Positions 35,804 to 45,061 of a stretch of 52,852 nt of DNA are shown here, piece after piece. This DNA comes from Bacteroidetes bacterium 43-16. Lineage in GTDB: Bacteria > Bacteroidota > Bacteroidia > Chitinophagales > Chitinophagaceae. The notes below the pieces were generated by a model. It was not told the origin of the DNA. It did not search any database and saw only the letters and a program-made list of their open reading frames with translations. Both the position numbers and the translations under genes were made by a program. Numbering within the stretch: position 1 is the first letter of the stretch; every line of letters starts with the position of its first letter. The DNA lies in the NCBI GenBank assembly GCA_001897525.1, contig MKTB01000027.1, positions 1 to 52,852 on the forward strand. Reading direction: 5' to 3'.

Positions 35804-36478
35804 ATGGACGTGATTATAGATTTTTTCAGTAACCTTACAAATCCCGAATGGATTATGGCAAATGGTGGTATGTATATCATCCTGGCTATCATCTTTGCAG
35901 AGACAGGGCTTTTGTTAGGCTTTATTCTTCCTGGCGATTTTCTCATCTTTTTGACCGGTACTATTATAGCAAGCGGCAACAAACCTTTTGACGATCCTTT
36001 ACAAAACCTGCTCTTCTGGGAACTGATGATGGTGCTGGCAGCAGTGGTCGGTAATATGTTCGGTTATTGGTTTGGTAAAAAATCAGGCAACTTCTTATTT
36101 GAACGTAAAGACACCTGGTACCTGAAGAAGAAGCACATCGTGCAGGCTAAAGAATTCTATGAGCGTAAAGGCGGCGGTGCTATTGTACTGGCGCGTTTCG
36201 TCCCTATCGTAAGAACGTTTGCCCCTATTATTGCCGGGGTGGTGAGAATGCCTTACCGGAAGTTTATGCTGTATAACATCATTGGTGCGGTACTCTGGAT
36301 CTGTTCCCTGTGTACCGTAGGTTACTTCCTGGGTGCTAATCCATGGGTGAAAAGAAACCTGGAGTATATCGTTTTAGGTATGATCGTGGTGGCTACAGGG
36401 CCTGTAATCTGGAAAATGATCTTCAGCAAAAAGAAAGAAAGCCCGGCGATCAGCGCTACAGATAAAGAAACGGCTTAA
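35804..36478 (+). CDS. DedA family membrane protein
   Basis: 224 residues with 4-5 membrane segments. DedA/SNARE-associated motifs are visible: ETGLLLGFILPGDFLIF, VVGNMFGYWFGKKSG, FYERKGGGAIVLARFVPIVRTFAPIIAG with the conserved Arg residues, then MPYRKFMLYNIIGAVLW. DedA proteins act in lipid (undecaprenyl or phospholipid) transport across the membrane and in proton-linked envelope homeostasis. A -7-like TATTTTCG (35756) followed by CGCATCC lies 41 bp upstream. The TonB receptor gene follows 9 bp later. Confidence 0.9.
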   Translation: MDVIIDFFSNLTNPEWIMANGGMYIILAIIFAETGLLLGFILPGDFLIFLTGTIIASGNKPFDDPLQNLLFWELMMVLAAVVGNMFGYWFGKKSGNFLFERKDTWYLKKKHIVQAKEFYERKGGGAIVLARFVPIVRTFAPIIAGVVRMPYRKFMLYNIIGAVLWICSLCTVGYFLGANPWVKRNLEYIVLGMIVVATGPVIWKMIFSKKKESPAISATDKETA

Positions 36479-36487
36479 ATTTGCCGT

Positions 36488-38431
36488 GTGAGTCCTACAA
36501 ACAAATTTTTATTTATATTATTAATAAGCTTGCTACCCATCACTCCCAAGGTGATGGGTCAGGTTTTTTATGATACCCTGCCCGGCATCAAAGTAAGCGC
36601 CGGCAGGATACAGAAAAGCTCTGATATCAAGTCTACATTGAATACCGGGCAGTATAGCGACAGCTTTGCAACCCGTACCCTGAAGCAGTACCGCCATCTT
36701 TCTATTGCTACCCTGCTCAGCCAGCAGTCGCCTGTTTTCATCAAGTCTTATGGCATCAACAGTATGGCTACCTTATCTTTCCGTGGGGCATCGGCAGCAC
36801 AGTCCATGGTCTTATGGAAAGGTATTCCCTTAAACAATCCTGCTTTGGGGGTATCCGACATCTCCCTGATCCAGACGGGCCTGTTCAGCAAGATAGGCCT
36901 CCAATATGGCGGTAATGCGGCCCTGCTGGGCAGTGGTAATATCGGTGGTGCGCTGATCCTGGACGATCAGCCACAAGACCCGGATCAATCTACTTATAAT
37001 TTCTCCTTAGGGGCAGGCTCTTTTGGCCGCAAAGACATTAGTGCACAAGGGGGCTGGAATTATAAAAAATGGCAGTTCGGTATTAAAGGTTTTGCACAGA
37101 GCATGCGCAACAATTTTAAATACCTGGATATAAACGGGGCAACTCAAAGAACCCAAAACGCGGAATTACTGGCAGCAGGCGCTATAGGTACGATCAATTA
37201 TTCCTTTTCTGAAAGACAAAACCTGAGCCTGGATGTCTGGTACCAAAATTATTACCGGGAGATTCCCAAAGCACAGTTTGAAGACTTTTCTACCAAGATA
37301 CAGGAAGATAAAGCCCTCAGGAGTTTATTACAGTGGAACAATCAAAGCCGCATCGGGCATTGGTTTGCCAAGCTGTCGTTCAATACCGATTATTTAAATT
37401 ACCAGGACAGTTTCTATAATATTCATAACAATAATATTACGCGGCAGTATTACCAGGAGATCGGCTGGAAGCATAGCCTGAGTTTCCACCAGACAAAGGC
37501 GCAACATACGTTCTTTGTCAATGCACCTTTCCAGTATGCATGGATCGATTTGCAGGACGGAAGAACACCTTACCAGTCCAAACCTGCAATATCCGCCGCT
37601 TACCAGTACCTGCACGGCAATAAAAGACTGGGCCTGCAAGCCAATGTTCGCCAGGAATGGCTGAATGGCGATCCTATACCTTTATTACCAGGCGGCGGGC
37701 TGCAATACCTTTTATTTAACCGGGAACAATTACGCTTTACCCTAAAAGGTAGTGTGCAAAGGACCTACCGGGTCCCTACCCTCAATGAACTGTATAATTT
37801 CCCCGGCGGTAATGAAAACCTGAAACCAGAACAGGGCTGGAACCGGGAACTGGCTTATGACTTAAGCTGGAACAATAAGGCAGGTACCTTGCGCCTCAGC
37901 CACCAATTGAATTATTTCAACCGTAAGATACAGGATTGGATCTACTGGCTGGGCGGATCCATATGGACCCCCCACAACCTGGCTAAAGTGCATAACCGGG
38001 GTGTGGAGACCAATAATGCGCTGAATTATGATTGCAACAAAGACCTGGTACTGCATATCGGCATCAAGACGGCTTATGTGCTGTCCACTACTCTGGAATC
38101 CTATATGCCTAATGATGGCAGCATTGGCAAGCAGATCCCCTATGCACCACGTTATTCCGGCAATATAAATGCAGGTCTGACCTATAAAGGAATACTGGTT
38201 AATTACAACCATACTTACACCGGTTATCGTTTTGTGACCACCGATGAATCCATCTTCCTGCAGCCCTATAATACAGGCAACCTGCAAGTGATGTTTCCCC
38301 TGCCTTTTAAAAAAGCGGACACACAGCTGGGGGTACAGGTGCAGAACATCTGGAATACACAATATGAAGTGATCGCTTATCGGCCCATGCCTTTGCGTTT
38401 TTTCTTAATTAACCTGAGTGTCGCCTTATAA
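36488..38431 (+). CDS. TonB-dependent receptor, BtuB-like
   Basis: 647 residues, starting at a GTG 9 bp after dedA, with a signal peptide (about 1-25, FLFILLISLLPITPKVMGQ). The plug (about 30-150) has SYGINSMATLSFRGASAAQSMVLWKGIPLNN and GSGNIGGALIL. The barrel is about 480 residues and ends FFLINLSVAL. It is small and lacks N-terminal accessory domains, like BtuB/vitamin or metal-chelate receptors. The ligand is not evident. It is probably co-transcribed with dedA and is followed by mnmE 18 bp later. Confidence 0.88.
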   Translation: MSPTNKFLFILLISLLPITPKVMGQVFYDTLPGIKVSAGRIQKSSDIKSTLNTGQYSDSFATRTLKQYRHLSIATLLSQQSPVFIKSYGINSMATLSFRGASAAQSMVLWKGIPLNNPALGVSDISLIQTGLFSKIGLQYGGNAALLGSGNIGGALILDDQPQDPDQSTYNFSLGAGSFGRKDISAQGGWNYKKWQFGIKGFAQSMRNNFKYLDINGATQRTQNAELLAAGAIGTINYSFSERQNLSLDVWYQNYYREIPKAQFEDFSTKIQEDKALRSLLQWNNQSRIGHWFAKLSFNTDYLNYQDSFYNIHNNNITRQYYQEIGWKHSLSFHQTKAQHTFFVNAPFQYAWIDLQDGRTPYQSKPAISAAYQYLHGNKRLGLQANVRQEWLNGDPIPLLPGGGLQYLLFNREQLRFTLKGSVQRTYRVPTLNELYNFPGGNENLKPEQGWNRELAYDLSWNNKAGTLRLSHQLNYFNRKIQDWIYWLGGSIWTPHNLAKVHNRGVETNNALNYDCNKDLVLHIGIKTAYVLSTTLESYMPNDGSIGKQIPYAPRYSGNINAGLTYKGILVNYNHTYTGYRFVTTDESIFLQPYNTGNLQVMFPLPFKKADTQLGVQVQNIWNTQYEVIAYRPMPLRFFLINLSVAL

Positions 38432-38448
38432 AATTGTAATATTGCAAC

Positions 38449-39828
38449 ATGCTTTTTAAAGATACCATAGTAGCCATTTCTACCGCTGCGGGTGTGGGTG
38501 CCATCGGCCTCGTACGCCTTAGCGGTGCTCAATCTCTTGCCATCGTCAGCCAATTGTTTGCCGGGAAAGCCCTGGAGCGACAGGCCACGCATACCGTGCA
38601 TTTCGGAAGATTATATGATCGTCCTCATAAAGCCGGAGGTGCTCAACTGATCGATGAGGTAGTGGTAACGCTTTTCCTAGGCAATAAAAGTTTTACCGGA
38701 GAAGATACTGTAGAGATTGCGGCACATGGTTCGCCTTATATCCTGGACCAGGTGTTGCATGCCTGCATTATGGCCGGGGCAAGGCTGGCCGCACCGGGAG
38801 AGTTTACCCAAAGGGCTTTCCTGAATGGCAAGATGGATTTGGCGCAAGCCGAGGCCGTGGGTGACCTGATCGCTGCGGAGAATAAAGCGAGTCATGAGAT
38901 CGCGCTGAACCAGATGCGTGGCGGAGTAAGTTCAGAGCTGGCGGCTCTGCGTGAGCAACTGATCAATTTTACGGCTTTGATGGAGCTGGAACTCGACTTC
39001 TCTGATGAAGATGTGGAGTTCGCCGACCGCACTGCTTTAAAAGGGTTAATTCAAAACTTAAAATTCAAAATTCAAAATTTGATTAAGAGTTTTGAGTATG
39101 GCAATGCCATTAAGAATGGTGTGCCGGTGGCGATTATCGGCAAACCTAATGCCGGTAAGTCTACCCTGCTCAATGCTTTGTTGAAAGAAGAAAGAGCTAT
39201 TGTGAGTGATATTGCCGGTACCACGCGCGATGTGATCGAAGAAGCCATCAACCTGGAAGGCATTACTTTCCGGTTTATAGATACCGCCGGTATCCGCAAT
39301 ACCGAAGATACGATTGAAGCCATTGGCGTGGAGCGTGCCAAAGAAAAGGTACAGCAGGCCAAAGTGGTGATCCACCTGTATGAGCAGGATACCGATATTT
39401 TAGATGAATTGTCAGATAGTTTGCAGGACAAACTGGTGTTTAACCTGCAGAGTAAGGTGGATCAATCCGGTGCTGAGAATGATACCGCTGCATTACAGCA
39501 GCGTTACCCTGCTTACCAGCATTTTGGTTTGTCGGTAAAGACCCATCAAAACCTGGACCGACTGACGGATGCTTTAGTGGTTCATTTTAAGGCCCAGCAA
39601 GGCAATCAATCGGTGATCATTACCAATATCCGGCATAAAGAAGCCCTGCAGCGTGCTTTTGAAGCCCTGGAGCAGGTAGATACGGGTATGCAAATGGGCT
39701 TGAGCGGTGACCTGCTTTCCCTGCACCTGAAAGATGCCTTGTATCAATTGGGCACCATCACGGGTAAGATCGAAGTGGACCGGGATATCCTCGGGGCTAT
39801 CTTCGGGAAGTTTTGTATCGGGAAGTAA
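38449..39828 (+). CDS. mnmE: tRNA uridine-34 modification GTPase MnmE
   Basis: 459 residues, the usual size. The N-terminal formyl-THF-binding domain starts DTIVAISTAAGVGAIGLVRLSG. The G domain follows from about residue 225: GKPNAGKST (G1), DIAGTTRD (G2), DTAGI (G3), ending at the C-terminal FCIGK with the conserved Cys. With MnmG it makes cmnm5/nm5 U34. Codons around 205-216 (LKFKIQNLIK) are built on a repeated AATTCAAAA run, but the length between domains equals E. coli, so nothing was inserted. It is the last plus-strand core gene before the AT-rich island. Confidence 0.95.
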   Translation: MLFKDTIVAISTAAGVGAIGLVRLSGAQSLAIVSQLFAGKALERQATHTVHFGRLYDRPHKAGGAQLIDEVVVTLFLGNKSFTGEDTVEIAAHGSPYILDQVLHACIMAGARLAAPGEFTQRAFLNGKMDLAQAEAVGDLIAAENKASHEIALNQMRGGVSSELAALREQLINFTALMELELDFSDEDVEFADRTALKGLIQNLKFKIQNLIKSFEYGNAIKNGVPVAIIGKPNAGKSTLLNALLKEERAIVSDIAGTTRDVIEEAINLEGITFRFIDTAGIRNTEDTIEAIGVERAKEKVQQAKVVIHLYEQDTDILDELSDSLQDKLVFNLQSKVDQSGAENDTAALQQRYPAYQHFGLSVKTHQNLDRLTDALVVHFKAQQGNQSVIITNIRHKEALQRAFEALEQVDTGMQMGLSGDLLSLHLKDALYQLGTITGKIEVDRDILGAIFGKFCIGK

Positions 39829-39874
39829 AACAATACCCGAAAGCATTAGACTTTATCTATTTTCGGGCATTGTT
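39829..39874 (+). terminator. Terminator after mnmE
   Basis: Arms AACAATACCCGAAA (39829-39842) and TTTCGGGCATTGTT (39861-39874), one mismatch, loop of 18. It begins right at the mnmE stop codon. The AT-rich island starts beyond it. Confidence 0.65.
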
Positions 39875-39912
39875 GTATATTGCTATATTTTTTCATATTA
39901 ATTGTATTGATA

Positions 39913-41286
39913 TTACTTTGCAGTTTTTATTATATCTTTTGCCTTATCAACCAAATCACCCAATGCATCCTTAATATTATTTATATCCTTTTTACTGTTA
40001 TACTTTTTATTACTGATTGGGCTCTTATAAACATTGTAGACAGCCTTTAATATCAATTGATCCTTATTTATATCTTCTTTTAAAATATCTGAATAAGCTT
40101 TAATAGTTAAAGCTGAAGCTGACTTAAAAGCATATTCTTCCTGAAAATTTCTCTCTTTATTGTATTGGGAAATAGCATAATATAACAAAAATAATATAGG
40201 AGTTGATTTTAAAAAATTAACTACGATTGACTCCCAAGATATTGCTGGTATTGGACCTAATTTACCAAAGAAGTTTGTAAATAATGCCAAAACTATAACG
40301 AAAGATATTATACCCATTGCAATCACAGACCAGCGCCAAAAATTCAAAGGTTTATTCAGTTCAGACTTTCTCTGTTTAAAAGTTTCAAATAAAGATGCAC
40401 CAACCTCTCTTCCTATTAAATTATCTAAATACATATTCCTTTCATTGAAGTAGTCAGTTTTGTTTTCAACAAATTCAAGCCTTTGCTGAAAATTATCATT
40501 ATGTTTTTTATATAAACTATCGCTTTCTTGTAATTCACTTAACAATATGTTATAGTTTGAAGTTAGATCGTTAAACTTAGTTTGTGTTTCATTGTTTAGA
40601 TTTTCTACTCTTAATTTTTCCTTATCTATTTGCTCTAGAAGACTGCTAATTTTTGTATTATTTATTGTTGATTGATTTAATAGTTCATTAATTTGATTTG
40701 AATTATTTGTTGAATTTGAAAGGTTATTAGTAATACTTTGCAGTTCTTCTATTTTTTGATTCTGAAATTTTTCAATATCCGATCTTGTTGTTGCAATTTT
40801 TTCAAGCAGTTCTGAATAAGCAATATTTAAATTTTTGAAATTTTCAGTTAACAAATCAAGTTTATCCTTCTGTTCTTGAACTTTAAAATTTTCAATTGCA
40901 TGCAACTTATACTTTGATCTATCATAAAACCCATTATTTAATGCATACTGTGATAACCAAAACAAAGTATTTTCCGCATTAGTTAACTGATTATTGCTTA
41001 TTTGAGAATTGAGTATTGAAATAGCTTGATCCAAATTATATTGCCCTACTTCTAAAACATTATATACAAAAGGTAAGACAAATCTGTTTTCAGAATGTAT
41101 CTCTTTTTCGATTTGCTTTAGCACTCTTTTTGTCAAAGAAATAAATTCTCCAGTGCTCAACCTACTTATTTGAATTTTATCAATTTCTGATTGGTCTTTA
41201 TAAATTTCTGATATTCTTTTATCAATATCAGACTTTAAAAGATTATCAATTTGAGATTGTACCAATTTACTTTGTTCAATATTCAT
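39913..41286 (-). CDS. Coiled-coil protein with two membrane segments
   Basis: 457 residues, no family recognised. The N-terminal part (1-125) is helical and mostly uncharged in its second half; a long coiled coil runs from about 130 to 290 (heptads rich in Asn, Gln, Leu, Glu). Two membrane helices follow (about 317-339, WSVIAMGIISFVIVLALFTNFF, and 355-374, ESIVVNFLKSTPILFLLYYAI). The C-terminal ~80 residues are soluble and basic. There is no signal peptide. It diverges from the DUF6119-like gene 215 bp away, and both share the AT-rich base use, so they may form one unit. A coiled-coil sensor anchored in the membrane is one possibility. Confidence 0.75.
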   Translation of the reverse strand: MNIEQSKLVQSQIDNLLKSDIDKRISEIYKDQSEIDKIQISRLSTGEFISLTKRVLKQIEKEIHSENRFVLPFVYNVLEVGQYNLDQAISILNSQISNNQLTNAENTLFWLSQYALNNGFYDRSKYKLHAIENFKVQEQKDKLDLLTENFKNLNIAYSELLEKIATTRSDIEKFQNQKIEELQSITNNLSNSTNNSNQINELLNQSTINNTKISSLLEQIDKEKLRVENLNNETQTKFNDLTSNYNILLSELQESDSLYKKHNDNFQQRLEFVENKTDYFNERNMYLDNLIGREVGASLFETFKQRKSELNKPLNFWRWSVIAMGIISFVIVLALFTNFFGKLGPIPAISWESIVVNFLKSTPILFLLYYAISQYNKERNFQEEYAFKSASALTIKAYSDILKEDINKDQLILKAVYNVYKSPISNKKYNSKKDINNIKDALGDLVDKAKDIIKTAK

Positions 41287-41501
41287 AACTCTTATTTTAT
41301 AAAATACAAATTATAATTAAAAAAAATATACAATAAGGCTTTCTTTGTAAAATCTCACAATTATAATAATAAATTTTAAAAGTAACATTTATATATAATA
41401 TTATTTTACTAAATAAAAATATATACTAATTTTACAACTATTTAAAAGCATTTATAATTAATATTTTTAAATATTTAAAATATATTAATAAATTTAATTC
41501 T

Positions 41502-43298
41502 ATGAGCATAAACGAAATAAAATTCAACTTAAAAATTTTTCAAATTGACCAATATCATTATGAGTTAGAGGGTAAGAATATTGATGAAATAATTGAAACA
41601 ATTAGGGAAAATCATAAAAGATATATTTACGCAAATGAAGACGACATATTAAAAACTAAACCACAATTTGAAACACATAAAGAAAAAGATTTTAAATACT
41701 ATTCTTATTGTTTTAACCAGCTAAAAGACCAGAGCTATTGGAAACTCTTTCTTCCTGAAGAGCTTACTCAACAACAAGATTTTGAAATTTACGAATTTTC
41801 TTATGTTTTATTCTTAGTTTACAATTCTCATATTTATGCAGTTATTGGCGGAAGTGGAATGAATGTCATCAAAAAATACGTTAACGATTATTTTGGAATT
41901 GAATTCTATCAGCATTTTGCAAACTTAAATGAAGATATTGCATTATCAATTAATACACGAGGAGTTACTGGTAACTTATCACAGAGATCTAATACTTTCA
42001 ACTCAGTTCAAACAATCAGAGAATCTCTTGTGTATTCTGAAATCCCTAAAAAATTGAAGTTAATAATGAGAGAAGAACTAAGAAATGGACTATTCAAAAA
42101 ATATAAACTGTCTGGCAATTCGCCATTAATGGAAATCGGAGCATATTTTAGTATCCGAAAAAAATTAAGCTTTAAGGAGTTAAAGTCTTTGATTATTGAT
42201 ATAGAAGAAATTTTAGAGGATAAGACTAACTATGTAAATCTTAGCCTTTTTAATCGTGTAAAAGAAAAGAAATTAACAGATAGACTCGACAATGAATTAA
42301 ACTACACACTAGTTACTGATATTCTTCTACATAATACACCCGAAGATTTACGATTTCATCAATTTGAAATTATAGAAGTCGTAAATTATAAAAAACTTGA
42401 AAATTTTTATGAGTGCAACAACTATAAGCTACATTTAAAAAATAAACTTTCAAAGAATGATAAAACAATTGAAAATAGAAAAGATCTATATTATGAAGTA
42501 ACAAAATACATAAATCAAAACCTTGAAAACGAAGCTGACCAATTTGAAATTTCAAAGAAACTTTATGAAACTTCTATTATTGGGATGATTGAAGATAAAG
42601 AAGTAACATTTGGAACATTTTTAAGTCATATTGTAACAGAGTTGGAGCTTGACAATATTAAATTTTTCAGAATTGATAATCAATGGTTTCAATTAGATGA
42701 TTTATACTTGGCTCAAATTCAATCAGAGGCGATAAATAATTATAATACTTTTGAATTAAGAGCCAATATTTTAAACACATGGTTCGACAAAAAGATAAAT
42801 GAAGATGAATATAATCAAAGTCATCAAACTGATAAACATTTCGTTTTTGACAAAAAAATAAAAGACAATATTGAACTGTGTGATGTAATGTATTTGGATA
42901 GCAATGACATTTATTTCATTCACGTAAAGGACGGATTCAATACTCATATGAGGAGTTTGTATAGTCAAATCACTTTAGCATCACAAAGGCTTTGGAACGA
43001 TCTAAACAATAAGGATGGAAGTTCTTATTTTATTGAAACAATTGAATACTATAATAAATTTAGCCAGCAAAACAAATTAGACTCAACTGATATTCTTTCA
43101 AAAATACAGCAAGGAACATTAAAAGTAATCTTTGTAATGGCCTACAGGAACCTTGCATACAAGGGTAAGACAGCTATCGAAAAAATTGAATTAAGTAAGT
43201 CTAATATTGCAAAGTTTTCATTAGTACAGACCGTAAATGAAATCAGAAACTTTAAAAATTTTTATATAAAGATCATAGACATATCTCAATTAAAATGA
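41502..43298 (+). CDS. DUF6119/TIGR04141-like sporadic protein
   Basis: 598 residues. The start region (NEIKFNLKIFQID), FLVYNSHIYAVIGGSGMNVIKKYVNDYFGI (about 104-133) and the following Arg-Gly-Val-Thr-Gly (LSQRSNTFNS) recall TIGR04141 (DUF6119), a family found in scattered genomes, often near defence or mobile genes; its function is unknown. The C-terminal third has IELCDVMYLDSNDIYFIHVKDG (457-478) with Glu458, Asp461 and His474-Val-Lys476, a layout loosely like a nuclease core. No signal peptide. It is extremely Lys/Asn/Ile-rich. It diverges from the coiled-coil gene and is followed by a transposase remnant. The family assignment is from memory of the pattern and is uncertain. Confidence 0.65.
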   Translation: MSINEIKFNLKIFQIDQYHYELEGKNIDEIIETIRENHKRYIYANEDDILKTKPQFETHKEKDFKYYSYCFNQLKDQSYWKLFLPEELTQQQDFEIYEFSYVLFLVYNSHIYAVIGGSGMNVIKKYVNDYFGIEFYQHFANLNEDIALSINTRGVTGNLSQRSNTFNSVQTIRESLVYSEIPKKLKLIMREELRNGLFKKYKLSGNSPLMEIGAYFSIRKKLSFKELKSLIIDIEEILEDKTNYVNLSLFNRVKEKKLTDRLDNELNYTLVTDILLHNTPEDLRFHQFEIIEVVNYKKLENFYECNNYKLHLKNKLSKNDKTIENRKDLYYEVTKYINQNLENEADQFEISKKLYETSIIGMIEDKEVTFGTFLSHIVTELELDNIKFFRIDNQWFQLDDLYLAQIQSEAINNYNTFELRANILNTWFDKKINEDEYNQSHQTDKHFVFDKKIKDNIELCDVMYLDSNDIYFIHVKDGFNTHMRSLYSQITLASQRLWNDLNNKDGSSYFIETIEYYNKFSQQNKLDSTDILSKIQQGTLKVIFVMAYRNLAYKGKTAIEKIELSKSNIAKFSLVQTVNEIRNFKNFYIKIIDISQLK

Positions 43299-43366
43299 TA
43301 GTAATAATCATTTCACAAGGAACTATCTCATTAAGTGTGTAAATTTTTAACCGGGAAGGTTGGTTT

Positions 43367-43606
43367 TTACAACATTATTCTGTTGCCAAAAATAGTTAAA
43401 AATTGATTCAGGATCATACCCCAGTTTCTAATGGGCATGGTCCATTTTTTTGATGCTTCGCGTAATGTCAAGTAAACAGACTTCATGACTGCATCATCAG
43501 TTGGGAATGACAACTTGTTTTTAGTGTACTTTCTTATTTTTCCGTTGAGGTTATCAATAAGGCTAGTGGTATATATAATTTGCCGGATCTCTATGGGTAA
43601 CCTCAT
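43367..43606 (-). pseudogene. Truncated IS256-family transposase
   Basis: 79 residues match only the C-terminus of IS256/Mutator-type transposases: [59 protein letters not shown]. The N-terminal DNA-binding and DDE parts are missing; the upstream sequence up to 43690 does not continue the match. The sequence TTAAGTGTGTAAATTTTT at about 43332 could be the remaining IS end. This is a remnant at the right edge of the AT-rich island. Confidence 0.85.
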
Positions 43607-43688
43607 TGCACCAGTTTGTTTTTTATATAGGCTTATTGCACCTTACAATATCTCCAATAAAGTACATTTAAACTTCCCGGAGTCTACC

Positions 43689-44126
43689 CTACTCTTCAAT
43701 CGATTTATTGGTGCTGATCGCGATCCTGTTCCAGGCATTGATGGTAACAATAGCCATGATCAACTGGCTGATGTATTCCTGGTCAAAATACTTTTGCGCC
43801 AACTCATAAGTTTGATCACTCAATCCGTTCTGGTGTATCAGGGTGATCTCCTCCGTCATCGCCAGGATGGCCTTTTCCTCGGCAGTAAATAAATGGGTTT
43901 CTTTCCAGGCATTGAGCAGGAAAATGCGCTGGGCGGTCTCCCCCTGCTGCAAAGCATCCTTAGTATGCATATTGATGCAATAAGCACAGCCATTGATCTG
44001 TGAAGCACGGATCTTGATCAACTCTTTATGCGATTTGGAGAGTTGTGTATGTTGTAAATAAGTTTCTAAAGCATACATTGCTTTGTACGCCTCGGCTTGT
44101 AGGTCTAACCTGTTTTCCATATCCAT
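43689..44126 (-). CDS. Carboxymuconolactone decarboxylase-family (AhpD-like) protein
   Basis: 145 residues. The redox motif is NGCAYCINMH with Cys47, Cys50 and His54, as in AhpD-type CMD proteins, followed by ALQQGETAQRIFLLNAWKET and LIMAIVTINAWNRIA. It probably forms an oligomer with alkylhydroperoxidase-like activity. It starts 51 bp after the Crp/Fnr regulator gene on the same strand, a pairing seen often in Bacteroidota. Confidence 0.88.
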   Translation of the reverse strand: MDMENRLDLQAEAYKAMYALETYLQHTQLSKSHKELIKIRASQINGCAYCINMHTKDALQQGETAQRIFLLNAWKETHLFTAEEKAILAMTEEITLIHQNGLSDQTYELAQKYFDQEYISQLIMAIVTINAWNRIAISTNKSIEE

Positions 44127-44177
44127 TTAATTTGAAGCAAAGATCGGAAGCGCACTCCCTAAAAATCTTAAACTGGT

Positions 44178-44753
44178 TTAAGAACGTCTTTTGGCCCTGA
44201 TCTCACTGAGGTATTCCGGGGTCATGCCCAGGTAGGAGGCGAGTAAATACTGGGGCACTCTTTGTACAAATTCCGGGAACCGGCTGCTGAAGTGCTCATA
44301 CAGTTCTTCCCTTGAAAACTCATGCAGGTATTTGGAGCGAAGCTGCAGTGCTCCATAATTTCTTTGATAGATCAGCCGGAAATAACGCTCCAGCAGCGGA
44401 AATTGTGCAAGCAATGCTTCCTGTTGTTTATAATCGATCATCAAGACCTCCGTTGCTTCTAGCGCCTGTATCGAAAAGCTGCTCCTGCTTTGCCTTTCAA
44501 AAGAAAGATAATCCGTCAGCCACCAGTTCTCAATGGCAAATTGGGCGGTCTGCTCAATTCCTTTTTCGTTCAGGTAAAACATCCTCAGGCAACCTTTGAC
44601 TACGAAAAAATGAGGGATACTCCGCGCATTTTCAGCAAGCAGGATATTTTTCTTAGCAAAAGTTGCGGTGCGGAAATGCGCTGCAATTTCCGCCTCATCC
44701 TTTTCCTCAATAGCAATGTAGTTCCTGAAATGCTGCAACAGTTCTCTGGACAT
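44178..44753 (-). CDS. Crp/Fnr-family transcriptional regulator
   Basis: 191 residues. A cyclic-nucleotide-binding-like barrel occupies about 25-115 (FFVVKGCLRMFYLNEKGIEQTAQF and NWWLTDYLSFE). A helix-turn-helix follows at about 165-190 (YLLASYLGMTPEYLSEIRAKRRS). No Cys set for an Fe-S cluster is seen. It probably regulates the adjacent AhpD-like gene. The effector is unknown. Confidence 0.88.
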   Translation of the reverse strand: MSRELLQHFRNYIAIEEKDEAEIAAHFRTATFAKKNILLAENARSIPHFFVVKGCLRMFYLNEKGIEQTAQFAIENWWLTDYLSFERQSRSSFSIQALEATEVLMIDYKQQEALLAQFPLLERYFRLIYQRNYGALQLRSKYLHEFSREELYEHFSSRFPEFVQRVPQYLLASYLGMTPEYLSEIRAKRRS

Positions 44754-45061
44754 AATGATCTTGTGCCGGGCTTGTACCAGATGATACAGCAGACCCGGTA
44801 TGCTTTTGTGAACTTCGAAAATACTGAATATCCTTAAAGCAAACAGAGACGAATTTATTTATAGCACCGGTAAAGGATCTGTCATACTCTTAAAACTTAT
44901 ACTTACAATCTCAGCAAGCGGACACATAACACAATTGTTATATGTATCTGATAGTAAGTTTGTTACAAGAAAAATAATATAAAAAATCGCTCATTTTCCT
45001 GTGACTTTTCTAAAAGCTTTTTTACTTTTGGCCCCGCAAAACATAATACCCCCAAACAAGT
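44754..45061. other. Intergenic region between the Crp/Fnr regulator and a T9SS cargo gene
   Basis: 308 bp without an open gene between divergent coding regions. It holds a -7 box TACTTTTG at 45023-45030 (followed by GCCCC) 31 bp before the cargo ATG. Nothing else definite was seen. Confidence 0.5.
45023..45030 (+). promoter_or_regulatory. -7 box candidate for the T9SS cargo gene
   Basis: TACTTTTG then GCCCC. Fits TAnnTTTG. Confidence 0.45.

Larger units (their letters stand above)
39900..43660. other. AT-rich island between mnmE and the AhpD-like gene
   Basis: Base and codon use change abruptly: the two genes here are rich in Asn, Lys, Ile and AAA/ATT codons, and the 215-bp spacer (41287-41501) is nearly all A and T. 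Flanking genes are GC-balanced. A truncated IS256 transposase lies at the right edge. This looks like a transferred segment. Confidence 0.7.

Noticed and set aside
39047-39085. A repeated AATTCAAAA run in mnmE, as if an intergenic repeat had inserted in frame
   Set aside because: The stretch from the DFSDED segment to the NGVPV strand is 45 residues, equal to E. coli MnmE, so nothing has been inserted; the run encodes a normal helix by chance.
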